A stretch of 33,703 nucleotides of DNA from an uncultured Geobacteraceae bacterium (GTDB lineage Bacteria > Desulfobacterota > Desulfuromonadia > Geobacterales > CAIOGM01), in contig CAIUUR010000012.1 in assembly GCA_903902345.1 (NCBI GenBank), positions 1 through 33,703 of the forward strand, written 5' to 3'. A program made the translations under genes and the position numbers. Below the pieces are notes generated by a model. It made no database searches and was not told the DNA's origin. It saw only the letters and a list, made by a program, of their open reading frames with translations. Of the stretch, positions 9,401 to 18,300 are shown one piece after another. Within the stretch, counting starts at the first letter, position 1. Each line of letters starts with the position of its first letter.

Positions 9401-11564
9401 ATGCCGAATTTTGGTCGGTGGTGGACATGCCGTCGGTAATAAGGAGGACGTTGTTGGGTTGACATCTCATCTGTGAAGGATTCTTGTTGGCGTCATAACT
9501 GACGGTGCTGTTAGACGGGAGGAGCTGGTTAAAGTTGGCATTGGTTCTGCTGGGCGCCGGTACTGCCACGTAATTGGGATCATTCCACCGGGCATAATAC
9601 CCCATGGCGTTGTAAAACGCCTCGGCGTAGGGAGTCCAGGTTGTTGCCTGGATATCATCGATACTCTTGATAAGACCGGAGCTGTGATCCCCCACGGAGG
9701 GGACGCAGATTTCCCCGCTGGTACAGTTGCTGCTGTTATCACAGTGCTGGTTTGTGGCGCCCGAGCAGTTACCGGCGCCAATGTAGGAGATAATTTTACC
9801 CCCGTCCGCCCTGGCCAGCGGTTCGCACGTTTCTCCCGCCGGGCAATCCGTTGCGGCATAGCAGATCCGCGTCGTCGTTGCCGAACAGCTCTTGACGCAG
9901 GGGATCAAGCTGCTCCCGCCGCATTCGGAGCCGGAGCCATTGTTCTGGAACGTCATGACACCCATAGCTATCTTGTCCGCATAGTCGTTGATCACCCCGG
10001 TGGGGCTAGTGGCGCTAATTTGTACTTTCAAGGTTCCCATGAGGGTAGTATTCATAAGTCCCAGCTCCATGATGAAGCCGGGGGCGCTCTGGCCACTGGT
10101 GGCAAGGGCGGTAAAGGAAGGGTCCATGACCGGATTGCTGGTGACGTTTACCTGACAATAATCCTGCATCCTAGTCACGGCGCAAGAGTCGTTGAAGGTT
10201 TGCGACACGCTGTTGTAACAAGCTCCCAGATAACCGGTTTTAGCTGCTCCGCTGCTGTCCTGGTAGGTCAGGACACTGGAGCAGATTCCCGCCGCCGCAT
10301 TCGGGTCGATAATGGCGGATGGCAGGAGGCTCGCATAGATCGCCTTGCATTCGATCTCCAGCGAATTCAGGTTGGTGCTGTACCCCTGGGCGCCCCCCGT
10401 CATCCCCTGATAACAATCATGGAGAATATGGTTCCAGACGGAGGTCGCATTGAGCGTTCCGTTCCCCGCTCCGACACAAGCCTTGGTGGCGTTCTGGAAG
10501 GGCCCCAACGCCACGGAATTTATGTTAAGCCAGTAGTTCATGGCGGTGAGACAGTCGCCGCTGTCATAGGTTCCGGCATAGATCCCGATATAGCTCTGGC
10601 CATATTCGGTGGCTTGGCTCTGGGTCGAGCCGATACTCCCCGGAGTCCCTCCCCAGATGGCGAAGGTCAGAGCTGCTCCCGGCGCCTCCTTGATGAACTT
10701 TCTGCCGGAGCACCCCCGTGATTCCCCCACCAGAGCATTGTTGGCGGGGTCAAACTTGCCGCCGGTGAGGATCTTTTTCTCGAGATCAAACTTGGAGGTG
10801 GTGAGCCAATTCAGGAAATTACCGCTGGCCACGAAGGTTGCCACCGCTGCCGGACTCCCCGAGCTTGTTACGCAGAGGTACCGGGGAGAGCCTGCCGAAT
10901 AGGTGCAAGATGCGGGCATGGTCGCGTTGCCGGTGAACTTATCTCCCGAGAAATCATAACTGTAGCTTTCACCGGCAATGAAGTACCCGGCATAGGTTGT
11001 CCCACTGGCGTAGCTGCTGTCATAACATACGTGGGGGACGTTGCATTTGTTGTTGCAGCCATCTCCGGCAACTCCGTGGGATTGGGGCGGTTGACAATCA
11101 GCATCCTTGCTGCAGAACGTCGGCGTGAAATCGGATGTGACGGTTTTCGAGTATTTGCAGGTAAATGAAGAGTTTTTTTTGCCGTTATCACAGGTGTCAT
11201 TCGGGGTGATCGTCCTGCAGTCGGCATCAGTGAGGCACGCCGCCGCTGAGGTTGTCGTTGTCGTCACGCCGCTGGCGTTACAGGTGGCGGCGCCGGAGCA
11301 GGTCGTACCGGCGCGACAGGCCACCGTCGTGTTATTACCGCAGTAGAGGTTGGTGGTATCGGTCCAAGCCAGATCATACATACTTCCCGAGTTGTCGATC
11401 ATGAGGAGGAGATTGGGTAGTGGAGGGGTCCTGATAAAAGCTGGGGTAATGCAGTAATCATTCATCGACGCACCCCACACCGGGATGCTGAAAAGCAGCG
11501 AGGCAACTATAATCATGAGAAATGGCGATACGTATATGCGCCTGAGACAGGGTGTTGTCGACAT
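6489..11564 (-). CDS. pilY1: Very large PilY1-type pilus tip adhesin with split VWA domain and cysteine-rich inserts
   Basis: PilY1 caps the pilus, promotes its assembly and acts in adhesion and surface sensing. The 1691-residue protein has a signal peptide (hydrophobic to about residue 28, likely cleavage near VWGAS). A von Willebrand A fold begins at NLLLMIDNSGSM (MIDAS motif DxSxS, residues 57-61), and its later strand NVLLITDGMS appears only near residue 705, so some 640 residues are inserted between them. The C-terminal half is the PilC/PilY1 beta-propeller: GDIVSSTPRI, then YVGANDGMLHAF and IIIGGMGLGG. Cysteine-rich inserts with a repeated C-x5-C pattern occur near residues 75-180, 550-625 and 1545-1570. 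The start has AGGAGG seven bases upstream. It is the first gene of the pilus cluster. Calcium binding at DKNNNLD is possible but not shown. Confidence 0.93.
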   Translation of the reverse strand: MSTTPCLRRIYVSPFLMIIVASLLFSIPVWGASMNDYCITPAFIRTPPLPNLLLMIDNSGSMYDLAWTDTTNLYCGNNTTVACRAGTTCSGAATCNASGVTTTTTSAAACLTDADCRTITPNDTCDNGKKNSSFTCKYSKTVTSDFTPTFCSKDADCQPPQSHGVAGDGCNNKCNVPHVCYDSSYASGTTYAGYFIAGESYSYDFSGDKFTGNATMPASCTYSAGSPRYLCVTSSGSPAAVATFVASGNFLNWLTTSKFDLEKKILTGGKFDPANNALVGESRGCSGRKFIKEAPGAALTFAIWGGTPGSIGSTQSQATEYGQSYIGIYAGTYDSGDCLTAMNYWLNINSVALGPFQNATKACVGAGNGTLNATSVWNHILHDCYQGMTGGAQGYSTNLNSLEIECKAIYASLLPSAIIDPNAAAGICSSVLTYQDSSGAAKTGYLGACYNSVSQTFNDSCAVTRMQDYCQVNVTSNPVMDPSFTALATSGQSAPGFIMELGLMNTTLMGTLKVQISATSPTGVINDYADKIAMGVMTFQNNGSGSECGGSSLIPCVKSCSATTTRICYAATDCPAGETCEPLARADGGKIISYIGAGNCSGATNQHCDNSSNCTSGEICVPSVGDHSSGLIKSIDDIQATTWTPYAEAFYNAMGYYARWNDPNYVAVPAPSRTNANFNQLLPSNSTVSYDANKNPSQMRCQPNNVLLITDGMSTTDQNSASEALATLYSAKIPYTVGGTTYSPGSAGYNSGNVHGFDTVNSCPPYAGSRSVSDLAWVAKNRNIKTLTTTAPPSSTMPQNASERISTYVVYSGPQISNQPGLCDPMSLMANTAANGGTTLFSAASPDELRAELNKAFAQVAIGSASGSAASILSNSEGTSALILQALFYPKKLFDNDTSVNWSGELHNLWYYLDPFISSSSIREDSDYTDSSGAADHTLNLKRDKIADFFFDTNTNQTMVNLSNGGTVTTDALKSIWKAGKLLWSRNGSDRKVYTQIDNTSLTLLDPTDAGGALTSYLDLASAERPTADDITASNKIITYLLGTDLDSSQRSRTVTIAGTSGVWKLGDIVSSTPRIMSTFPSNKYNLPPPLGYNDISYESFVSSREYTNRGMVYVGANDGMLHAFNLGKLTVAAVGDQRGKLSGTDMGKEKWAFIPKHALPYLKYLADPNYSHLYYVDTTPTVFDASIGAVKGCGSDGSYWDCPKYPVVVDKNNNLDAARNPWRSIIIGGMGLGGATRPKELDCTNVNCVTAPRGDPQPKSVPSDEITDLGYSSYFALDVTNPENPTLLWEFSHPDLGFATSGPAIVRVSQPNADCTSVNRPNCGGKDLNGRWFAVFASGPTGPIDTVTHQFMGKSDKSLKLFIVDLASGKLARVMDTKIPNAFGGSLQGAAIDTDRWNKASTGFYQDDALYLGYVKEKNGKWNDGGVIRLLTRENSEPKEWTWSPVVDGIGPVTVAISRLQDRKKQNLWLYWGTGRFYFNSDRTADLDDCDSRRSIFAVKEPCYTASNAIDSSCSATIADTGIADQTTALHAVDKGWKINLEERTNNICSSNKCSITGTTCTLTDDCPNYCAERIVTNPVASTTGVVFYTSFAPTADICSFGGSSYLWAINFDSGSKPSASALFGKGIVQMSTGTFAEQNFTDNENPLFTEKLDRRSVNHMSGKPPADPPIIVNRSQNRPVKKILHTQEK

Positions 11565-11660
11565 TGCTATGCCTCCTGCCGGATAGATCCGAGATCGGTT
11601 GAATGCCGCTACGAAGGTGCAAGAACAGAGTGTAGAAATTACGATATAATATTTTAATAC

Positions 11661-11689
11661 ATACTATACCCGTTAGCATTGTTTATCAA
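11661..11689 (-). promoter_or_regulatory. Candidate sigma-70 promoter for the pilY1-pilQ cluster
   Basis: On the minus strand TTGATA (-35, 11684-11689) and TAGTAT (-10, 11661-11666) are separated by 17 bases. Matches to consensus are five and four of six. An alternative -10, TATAGT, would leave a 15-base spacer. The following stretch toward pilY1 is AT-rich, and the leader would be about 90 bases. This is the only plausible housekeeping-type promoter found in the gap; no -24/-12 sigma-54 pattern was seen. Confidence 0.35.
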
Positions 11690-11702
11690 TGCACGGCAAG
11701 CA

Positions 11703-11744
11703 TCTTTTGATCAGAACCACCATTCATGTGGCGAAATCAAAAGA
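11703..11744. repeat. Two-part inverted repeat upstream of the pilY1 promoter
   Basis: The arms TCTTTTGAT (11703-11711) and ATCAAAAGA (11736-11744) are exact reverse complements. Inside them CCAC (11717-11720) pairs with GTGG (11728-11731) around a seven-base loop. There is no T-run after the structure on either strand, so it is unlikely to be an intrinsic terminator. It begins 13 bases upstream of the proposed -35 element, a position that would suit a regulator site. Confidence 0.45.
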
Positions 11745-11880
11745 ACTCTGCGACGGAACTGGCTGATTCCACGGGGAGTAACGGAAGACGAGCGGTGACT
11801 GAAAACCAGAAGATATGAAGCAGGGGATGGATAAAACGGAGAGCTACGGGTACGGAGGTGCGGGATGAACCACTAACGAT

Positions 11881-12516
11881 CTACCGCTCCCACTCCACCA
11901 GCAACGCGGCGGGGATCAGTGTGTCCAACTGGGCAGTGGCTTTACCGGTGAGGAGTTCCGTGAATTCGGCAATGAGGAGTGTCTCTTTGAGAAACTGTTC
12001 CTGAAAGGCGCCACGCAGGCCGACAAGGTTGTGCGGTTTCTGGTCGGGAAAATTGAGGGAACAGAAGGAATCATCCATGACCTCGCCGGTGAGATCAACC
12101 AGCGGCAGGCCGTGCAGGCGACAGGTCATCGGACGGAAATCGTAGAGGGTGCAGCGGCCGTTGTCGTCCAGGAGAACACAGGGGGTCTCGTCCTCCTCGG
12201 GCATGATCTGGTCCCACTCCTCCGGGGGGCGGACATTGAGCAGGTAGGGTGGGACAAATTCCGGCCAGAACGTCCGGATTCCCTCTATTCGTGCCTTGCC
12301 CTTCCGGAGGATTTCCGTTCGAAGGGTCTCCGGGAGAAGGTGGAAGCCGCTCCTGAGTGAAGCGGCATCCAGCAGTGTGATATCGAAGAGGCCGCGGCAA
12401 CAGGAGGAGCAACCACCGGCGCAGGCGATCTGGTCCGGATAACGGGCAGCAGAGTCGGCAAACCAGCGATCCACCTCACCCAGGAGCTCACGGTACCGTT
12501 GGAGAACCTCCTCCAT
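11881..12516 (-). CDS. YkgJ-family cysteine-cluster protein
   Basis: The 211-residue protein has the YkgJ-type zinc/iron-chelating signature. An N-terminal cluster C-AGG-C-SS-CC (Cys32, 36, 39, 40) is followed by CVLLDDNGRCTLYDFRP, then MTCRLHG, and a later Cys in DSFCSLNF. The pattern C-x-x-Y-x-x-RP-x-x-CR is diagnostic of the family, which is thought to bind a metal or Fe-S cluster; its biochemical role is generally unsettled. It is the last gene of the purine cluster, 17 bases after pyrE, so it is probably cotranscribed. The ribosome binding site is weak (GAGGA about 15 bases upstream), suggesting translation depends on the upstream gene. I give no specific function. Confidence 0.85.
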   Translation of the reverse strand: MEEVLQRYRELLGEVDRWFADSAARYPDQIACAGGCSSCCRGLFDITLLDAASLRSGFHLLPETLRTEILRKGKARIEGIRTFWPEFVPPYLLNVRPPEEWDQIMPEEDETPCVLLDDNGRCTLYDFRPMTCRLHGLPLVDLTGEVMDDSFCSLNFPDQKPHNLVGLRGAFQEQFLKETLLIAEFTELLTGKATAQLDTLIPAALLVEWER

Positions 12517-12533
12517 GGTGGGGATCGAATTCC

Positions 12534-13085
12534 TCAGGAGACCAGTTCACTCTTCGTAAAGAGAGACCGGAGCCAGTATCCTTCTTTTTCGATATTCTCT
12601 CTTCCCCCTTCTTCGCGATCCACCAGGGTTACGATCCCCAAAACCACCAGTCCCTCTTCTTCGGCCCGACGAACCGCCTTCATGGAAGAACCGCCGGTGG
12701 TAACCACGTCCTCCACGATGACAACCTTCGTGCCGGGGGGAAGATTCTTTCTCCCTTCCAGCCACTGGCCGGTACCATGCCCTTTGGGTTCTTTCCGAAT
12801 GATGAAGGCGTGGAGATGGGCGCCGTCCAGGTGCGCCGCGATGGAGGTTGCCGTGGCGATGGGATCGGCTCCCAGCGTAATCCCCCCCACTGCTTCGACT
12901 CCAGCCACGTCCTTGATAGCATCATAAAAGAGTTTCCCCACCAGGAAACCTCCCCGGGCATGAAGCGTGGTCTGTTTTCCGTCGAAGTAGAAATCGCTCT
13001 CCCTGCCGGAAGCCAGGGTGACCTTTCGTTTTTCATAAGATAGCGCAGTAATGATCTCTTTGAGTTGCTCTCTCTCTGTCATCAT
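12534..13085 (-). CDS. pyrE: Orotate phosphoribosyltransferase
   Basis: PyrE joins orotate to PRPP to make OMP in pyrimidine synthesis. The 13-residue PRPP loop [14 protein letters not shown] lies at residues 121-134, with the acidic pair and TTGGS intact. The [12 protein letters not shown] stretch (residues 26-37) and the catalytic-loop segment [10 protein letters not shown] (98-106) are also family landmarks. At 183 residues the length is normal. The first ATG at 13085 overlaps the purF stop (ATGA); a second ATG directly follows, and AAGGAGG is better spaced for it (seven bases), so the true start may be 13082. Its place inside a purine cluster links both PRPP-consuming pathways. Confidence 0.95.
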   Translation of the reverse strand: MMTEREQLKEIITALSYEKRKVTLASGRESDFYFDGKQTTLHARGGFLVGKLFYDAIKDVAGVEAVGGITLGADPIATATSIAAHLDGAHLHAFIIRKEPKGHGTGQWLEGRKNLPPGTKVVIVEDVVTTGGSSMKAVRRAEEEGLVVLGIVTLVDREEGGRENIEKEGYWLRSLFTKSELVS

Positions 13086-14500
13086 AATTCCTCCTTGAAT
13101 AACCCCAGTTGCGGTTTGGGATCGGTCCCCATATTGGGAAATTTGACGGGGTATCCCCCGGAAAAACAGGCACGACAGTACTCGGTGTTGTTCTGCCCCA
13201 CCGAGCTGAGCAGCCCTTCCTGGGAAAGGTAGCCGAGGGAATCCGCCGTGATGTAACGTCTGATCTCTTCGATGGTGTGGGACGACGAAATCAGTTCCTT
13301 CCGGGTGGGTGTGTCGATGCCATAGTAACAGGGGTAACTTGTGGGGGGAGACGAGATCCTCATGTGGACCTCACTGGCCCCGGCGTTGCGCACCATTTTG
13401 ACGATCTTGCGCGAGGTGGTACCCCGGACGATGGAATCGTCTATGACCACCACCCGTTTCCCCTTGAGGAGCTCCCGCACGGGATTGAGCTTGATCTTGA
13501 CTCCGAAGTGCCGGATGGACTGCTGCGGTTCGATGAAGGTTCTCCCCACGTAGTGGTTTCGAATGAGTCCCATCTCGAAGTTGATACCCGATTCCTCGGC
13601 AAAGCCCATGGCCGCGGGAACCCCCGAGTCCGGCACGGGGATGACCACGTCGGCATCGATACCATGTTCTCGTGCAAGTTGCCGACCCAACTCCTTGCGC
13701 ACAAGGTAAACGTTTTTACCGAAGATGAACGAATCAGGGCGGGCAAAATAGATATATTCAAAGATGCAGGGGGTCGGGACAATTTTTTTAAAGGGAAAGT
13801 AGGACTTCATCCCTTGCTTGTCGATGACCACCATCTCCCCCGGCTCGATCTCCCGGATGAACTCCGCCTCAATGAGATCCAGGGCGCAGGTCTCCGAGGC
13901 GACCACATAGGACGACCCCAACCGCCCAAGGCAGAGCGGACGGAAACCGTTGGGATCGCGCACCGCAATCATCCGGCTTTCAGTAAGAAAAAGGAGGCTG
14001 TAGGCCCCCTGAATCCTTTTGAGGGATTCGACGATCCGATCCTCCAGCGCGCCGGCCTTGCTGGTGGCAAGGAGATGAACGATGATTTCGGTATCCATGG
14101 TGGTCTGGAAGATGGAGCCCCAGGCCTCCAGTTCGTCCTTGATGATCCGGGCGTTGGTGATATTACCGTTGTGCGCCACGGCAATGGAACCGCGGGAGTA
14201 ATCCACCATGATCGGCTGGATGTTCTTGCTTACCGAAGCGCCGGCAGTGGAGTACCGGACATGGCCAATGGCGGAACTGCCGGGAAGGGACTTGAAAACC
14301 TCCTGGTTACCGAAGACATCGGCCACCAGCCCCATGCTCTTGTGGGCGTACAGTGTCTGGCCGTCGGAGGAGACGATACCGCAGCTCTCCTGACCACGGT
14401 GCTGCAGGGCATACAGCCCCAGGTAGGTGAGGTTGGACGCCTCGGGGTGATTGTGAACGCCGAAGATGCCGCACTCTTCGTGGGGGCGATACAGATCCAT
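13082..14500 (-). CDS. purF: Amidophosphoribosyltransferase
   Basis: PurF catalyses the first committed step of purine synthesis, transferring glutamine amide nitrogen to PRPP. The N-terminal Ntn glutaminase domain has Cys10 in the phrase HEECGIFGV, implying removal of a nine-residue propeptide to free the nucleophile. The PRPP motif [13 protein letters not shown] is at residues about 350-362. Four cysteines at 245, 391, 442 and 445 (the last two as CRAC) match the 4Fe-4S ligands of the Bacillus-type enzyme, so an oxygen-sensitive cluster is expected. Length 472 is normal. AGGAG sits five bases before the ATG; pyrE overlaps its stop. The gene lies 22 bases after purQ. Confidence 0.96.
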   Translation of the reverse strand: MDLYRPHEECGIFGVHNHPEASNLTYLGLYALQHRGQESCGIVSSDGQTLYAHKSMGLVADVFGNQEVFKSLPGSSAIGHVRYSTAGASVSKNIQPIMVDYSRGSIAVAHNGNITNARIIKDELEAWGSIFQTTMDTEIIVHLLATSKAGALEDRIVESLKRIQGAYSLLFLTESRMIAVRDPNGFRPLCLGRLGSSYVVASETCALDLIEAEFIREIEPGEMVVIDKQGMKSYFPFKKIVPTPCIFEYIYFARPDSFIFGKNVYLVRKELGRQLAREHGIDADVVIPVPDSGVPAAMGFAEESGINFEMGLIRNHYVGRTFIEPQQSIRHFGVKIKLNPVRELLKGKRVVVIDDSIVRGTTSRKIVKMVRNAGASEVHMRISSPPTSYPCYYGIDTPTRKELISSSHTIEEIRRYITADSLGYLSQEGLLSSVGQNNTEYCRACFSGGYPVKFPNMGTDPKPQLGLFKEEL

Positions 14501-14522
14501 GGTTTCTCCTAGAAAAAACAGT

Positions 14523-15356
14523 TCAACGAAGATTCTTCCTCACATACTCCGCCGCGTTCCGGAACAGGATAAGCCCGTCCCCCTCTTCCGGCAGTGACTC
14601 GCGGGTCCAGCGGGGGTGCTGGGTGTAATGGACAAATGCCTCGGGATGCGGCATCAGCCCCATAAGACGGCCGGTGGGATCACAGATCCCGGCGATGGCA
14701 TTCTGGGAACCGTTGGGGTTCAGGGGAAACTCCATGGAGGATTCACGGTAATCTGGAGTGGAGTAGGTAAGCACCGCCAACCGTCCGTCCAGTATCCGCT
14801 CCAGCGTTTCCGGGGAATCGGTGACAAACTTCCCCTCTCCATGGCGCACCGGAAGGTAGAGCCCCGCAACCCCCTTCGTATAAACGGAGGGAGAAGCCGG
14901 ATCGACCTTAAGCCAGGTCCAGCGGTCCTGAAAACGCCCGGAATCGTTATGGGTCAGGGTTACGGTCTGGTTCAGTTCCCCTCCCTCCATTCCCGGGAGC
15001 ATTCCCATCTTGACCATGAGCTGGAAACCGTTACAGACGCCCAGGATCAACTTCCCGTCCCGAATGAACCGGGTAAACTGTTCCACCAGCTTTTCGCCGT
15101 TTCCCGCGACGACGGCATTCTTCAAACGGTTTGCCTGGGCTTTGGCGCTCCCCAGATCATCGCCGTCCAGAAAACCACCGGTCAGGTTGAGAAAGTGAAA
15201 ATCGTCCAGCCGAATCTCGCCGGAGAGAATTTCGGCAAGATGGGCGATGACCACCTCGTCGAATCCTCCCAACCGGCAGGCATGGGCCGCTTCCGTCTCA
15301 CAGTTGGTGCCGTTGCCGGTTATTACGATTGCGCGTGTTTTTGCCATCTTTTTCAT
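14523..15356 (-). CDS. purQ: FGAM synthase glutaminase subunit PurQ (large-PurL-like form)
   Basis: PurQ supplies ammonia from glutamine to PurL for FGAM formation. The class I glutaminase triad is visible: Cys108 in GVCNGFQL and His238/Glu240 in LMPHPEAF. At 277 residues it is longer than Bacillus-type PurQ (about 227), and phrases such as [12 protein letters not shown] and VRHGEGKFV recall the C-terminal glutaminase domain of single-chain PurL more than the small subunit. The start at 15356 is six bases after the purL stop; an ATG three codons later, beginning [11 protein letters not shown], is an equally good start with GGGAG ten bases upstream. The close spacing to purL fits equal production of the two subunits. 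Confidence 0.93.
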   Translation of the reverse strand: MKKMAKTRAIVITGNGTNCETEAAHACRLGGFDEVVIAHLAEILSGEIRLDDFHFLNLTGGFLDGDDLGSAKAQANRLKNAVVAGNGEKLVEQFTRFIRDGKLILGVCNGFQLMVKMGMLPGMEGGELNQTVTLTHNDSGRFQDRWTWLKVDPASPSVYTKGVAGLYLPVRHGEGKFVTDSPETLERILDGRLAVLTYSTPDYRESSMEFPLNPNGSQNAIAGICDPTGRLMGLMPHPEAFVHYTQHPRWTRESLPEEGDGLILFRNAAEYVRKNLR

Positions 15357-15362
15357 GCTCCC

Positions 15363-18300
15363 TCACAACTCCCGCAGCGTTGCTTGCCAGGCTTCCTTCA
15401 GATCCGCCAAACCGGCGGCAACGACAACGTTACCGTTTAGTCCGTTGACGACCAGTTCCGGAGCCTCCGTCACCGTCCCGATGGCTGAGAAGCCGGTATC
15501 GGCCATATATGTCTGGAATTCGGCGCTTCTCTCCGGACGGACCGTGACCAGAAGTCGGGATGCCGATTCACTGAAAAGAAGCGTGGCATCATTCTTTTCT
15601 GCGGTATCCCCACACCAGAGCAGCTCCGACAGAAGAAGGTTCATGCCGTAACCTCCGGCAAAGGCGGACTCGGCCGCGGCCACGGCCAGCCCCCCATCGG
15701 AGAGGTCGTGGCACGACGCCACGGTCCCGGCCTGGAGTGCCCTGCCGTAGGCACGATAGCGGAGATACGCGGCTGACGTATCCACCACGGGAACCCCGTT
15801 ACCCACTCCGCCGTGAAGGGCGAAGTATTCCGATCCTCCCAGTTCCGCACCGGTGGCGCCCAGAAGATAGACGATGTCTCCCGGACGTTTCACATCCATG
15901 GTGACGGCCCTCCGGGCATCTTCAATCTTGCCGATGACCGAGAAAAGGAGCGTGGGGGGGATGGAGATCTTGACTCCCCCATCGTAGAAGTCGTTCTTCA
16001 TGGAGTCTTTGCCCGAGACCAGCGGCAGGTTGTAGGCAAGACAGACGTCGTACAGTGCCTGGTTGGAACGGACAAGCTGGGCCATCTTGTAGGGGCCGTC
16101 CGGTGTTTTTTCAGAGAGAACCGGATCGCACCAGCAGAAGTTGTCCAGCCCGGCCACCAGTTCCAGAGAGCCCCCCACGGCAACGTAGTTGCGCAGGGCT
16201 TCATCAATGGCGTTGGCAGTCATATGGTAGGTATCGATATCAGAATAACGGGGACAGATACCGTGGGCTACCGCCACCCCCTCGAAGGAGTCCAGGAGCG
16301 GACGGACGACTGCCGCATCGGATGGACCGTCGTTGGCCACGCCGGTGAACGGTTTCACCACCGAGCCACCCTGCACCTCATGATCGTAGCGACGTACAAC
16401 CGACTCCTTGGAGCAGATATTCAGCGCGCCCAGGAGTTTCAGCAGATCCTCCGTATAACTACCCTTTACCTCAACCTCAACCTCGGAGTTTACGGGCGGC
16501 GTCCACTTGGCCGGGAGTTGCAGTGGGGGGAGCCCCTCATGCATGAACGAGACGGGGAGCCATGCCACGGTCTCCTCCCCATGGAGGATATGGAAGACCC
16601 CCGAATCGGTAAATTCCCCCAGCACCGTGGCCTCCACACCGAACCGTTTCGCCATGGCAAGGAATTCGTTTATCTGCTCCGGTGGCACCGCCAGGGACAT
16701 CCGCTCCTGAGCTTCGGAAATGAGGATTTCCCATGGTTTGAGGCCGGGGTATTTCAGGGGCGCCAGAGCAAGGTCCATGCGACAGCCACCCACCTCGCCG
16801 CACATCTCACCTATGGAGGAGGAGAGCCCGCCGGCGCCGTTGTCGGTGATGAACCGGTAGAGCCCCTTGTCCCGGGCGCGAATAAGAAAGTCGAACATTC
16901 TCTTCTGGGTGATGGGGTCACCGATCTGCACCGCCGTCACCGGAGAGTTTTCGTTAAGCTCCTCGGAGGAGAAGGTGGCGCCGTGGATGCCGTCCTTGCC
17001 GATACGTCCCCCGGTCATGACGATAAGGTCACCCGGCAGGATGGATTTTTCATGACTGGGCTGCTCGTTGATCCGGGCGGGCATGAACCCTGCTGTACCG
17101 CAAAAGACCAGCGGCTTACCGCTGAAGCGGTCGTCGAAGACGAGAGAGCCGTTCACCGTAGGGATGCCGCTCTTGTTGCCGCCATGCTCAACCCCTTCCA
17201 CCACCCCTTCGTAAATCCGGCGGGGATGCAGAAGCCGTGAAGGGAGTGGTTTTGCGTAAAACGGATCGGCGAAACAGAAAACGTCGGTATTGAAGATCAG
17301 CCTCGCCCCCATGCCGGTGCCGAAGGGGTCACGGTTAACCCCCACAATGCCGGTAAGCGCTCCGCCGTAGGGGTCCAGGGCCGAGGGGGAATTGTGCGTC
17401 TCCACCTTGAAGACCAGGGACCAGTCGTCGTTGAACCTGATTACCCCCGCATTGTCCTTGAAGACCGAGAGACAGAAATCACGTTCTCCCAGCTTCTCCC
17501 GGACATCCTTCGTCGTCTGTTGGATGAACGATTTAAAGAGAGATTTGATCTCCTGGCGGTTTCCCTCTGCGTCCTCGTACTGCACGGTTCCGGAAAATAT
17601 TTTATGTTTACAATGCTCCGACCAGGTCTGGGCCAGGCACTCCAGCTCCACATCCGTGGGGGCATGACCAAGACCCACTCCTGCCCGCTGGGTCCGGACC
17701 AGAGAAGAACGGTAATGGGCCTGGATGATCAGCATCTCCTCCAGGGTCAGGGCCAGCACCCCTTCCCTGCTGATCCGAAGCAACTCCTCGTCGGAAACCT
17801 CCAGATCAATTTCCTGTACGGGCGAACGGCCGTTCGCCCCTACGGTCTCGGCGACCCTGGGAACGACCGCCGGGAAACCACCCTGCCGGTGGAACTCATC
17901 GCCGGAGAGGATGGTGAAACGCTGGATAAGGGGATTGCAGAGCAGACCGGTGGCGATCCGCTCCACGTCGGTACGGGCGAGTTCTCCCGAGATCAGGTAC
18001 TGCACCGCGGTATAGACCGCCTCTCCCGGCTGAAAACTCCTCCCGGTGAGGTATTCTATCGCCTCGCGAGCCGTCCGTCCCACATTGTCCGTAACCCCCG
18101 GACGAAACCCCACCTCCACCCCCCAATCAAAAGCAGCAGCAATGGGTTTGTCGATGCTCCGCTCCTGAATGACCGGATCAGAGAGCGGGCCGGCGGCGGC
18201 AGAATCCAGCTCCTCCCCGGTGAGAGCCGCATCCACGGTATAGACATCGATGGTTCGAACCTCCGCCACCGGTAGTCGGAGAAACTCCTCAATCTCACGC

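Larger units (their letters stand above)
11565..11880. other. 316-base intergenic region between the purine cluster and pilY1
   Basis: No convincing gene fits here; the short open frames lack family features. It contains the pilY1 Shine-Dalgarno, an AT-rich candidate promoter (11661-11689), a two-part inverted repeat (11703-11744) and about 135 bases next to the YkgJ-like gene where I see nothing distinct. No hairpin followed by a T-run is present on the minus strand, so the purine cluster has no visible intrinsic terminator before the pilus genes. Confidence 0.6.

Noticed and set aside
9684-10721. 345-residue plus-strand open frame within pilY1
   Set aside because: Antisense to a pilY1 region with clear family features; no ribosome binding site or domain pattern.
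11565-11880. Sigma-54 (-24/-12) promoter upstream of pilY1
   Set aside because: No TGGCAC-N5-TTGC-like pattern was found on the minus strand in this gap.
13109-14512. 467-residue open frame on the plus strand, opposite purF
   Set aside because: It is almost exactly antisense to purF, whose catalytic motifs are intact. The translation shows no family features and is best explained by codon bias.
15813-17240. 475-residue plus-strand open frame opposite purL
   Set aside because: It lies fully within the purL gene and shows low-complexity, His/Gly/Arg-rich translation with no motif or start context.
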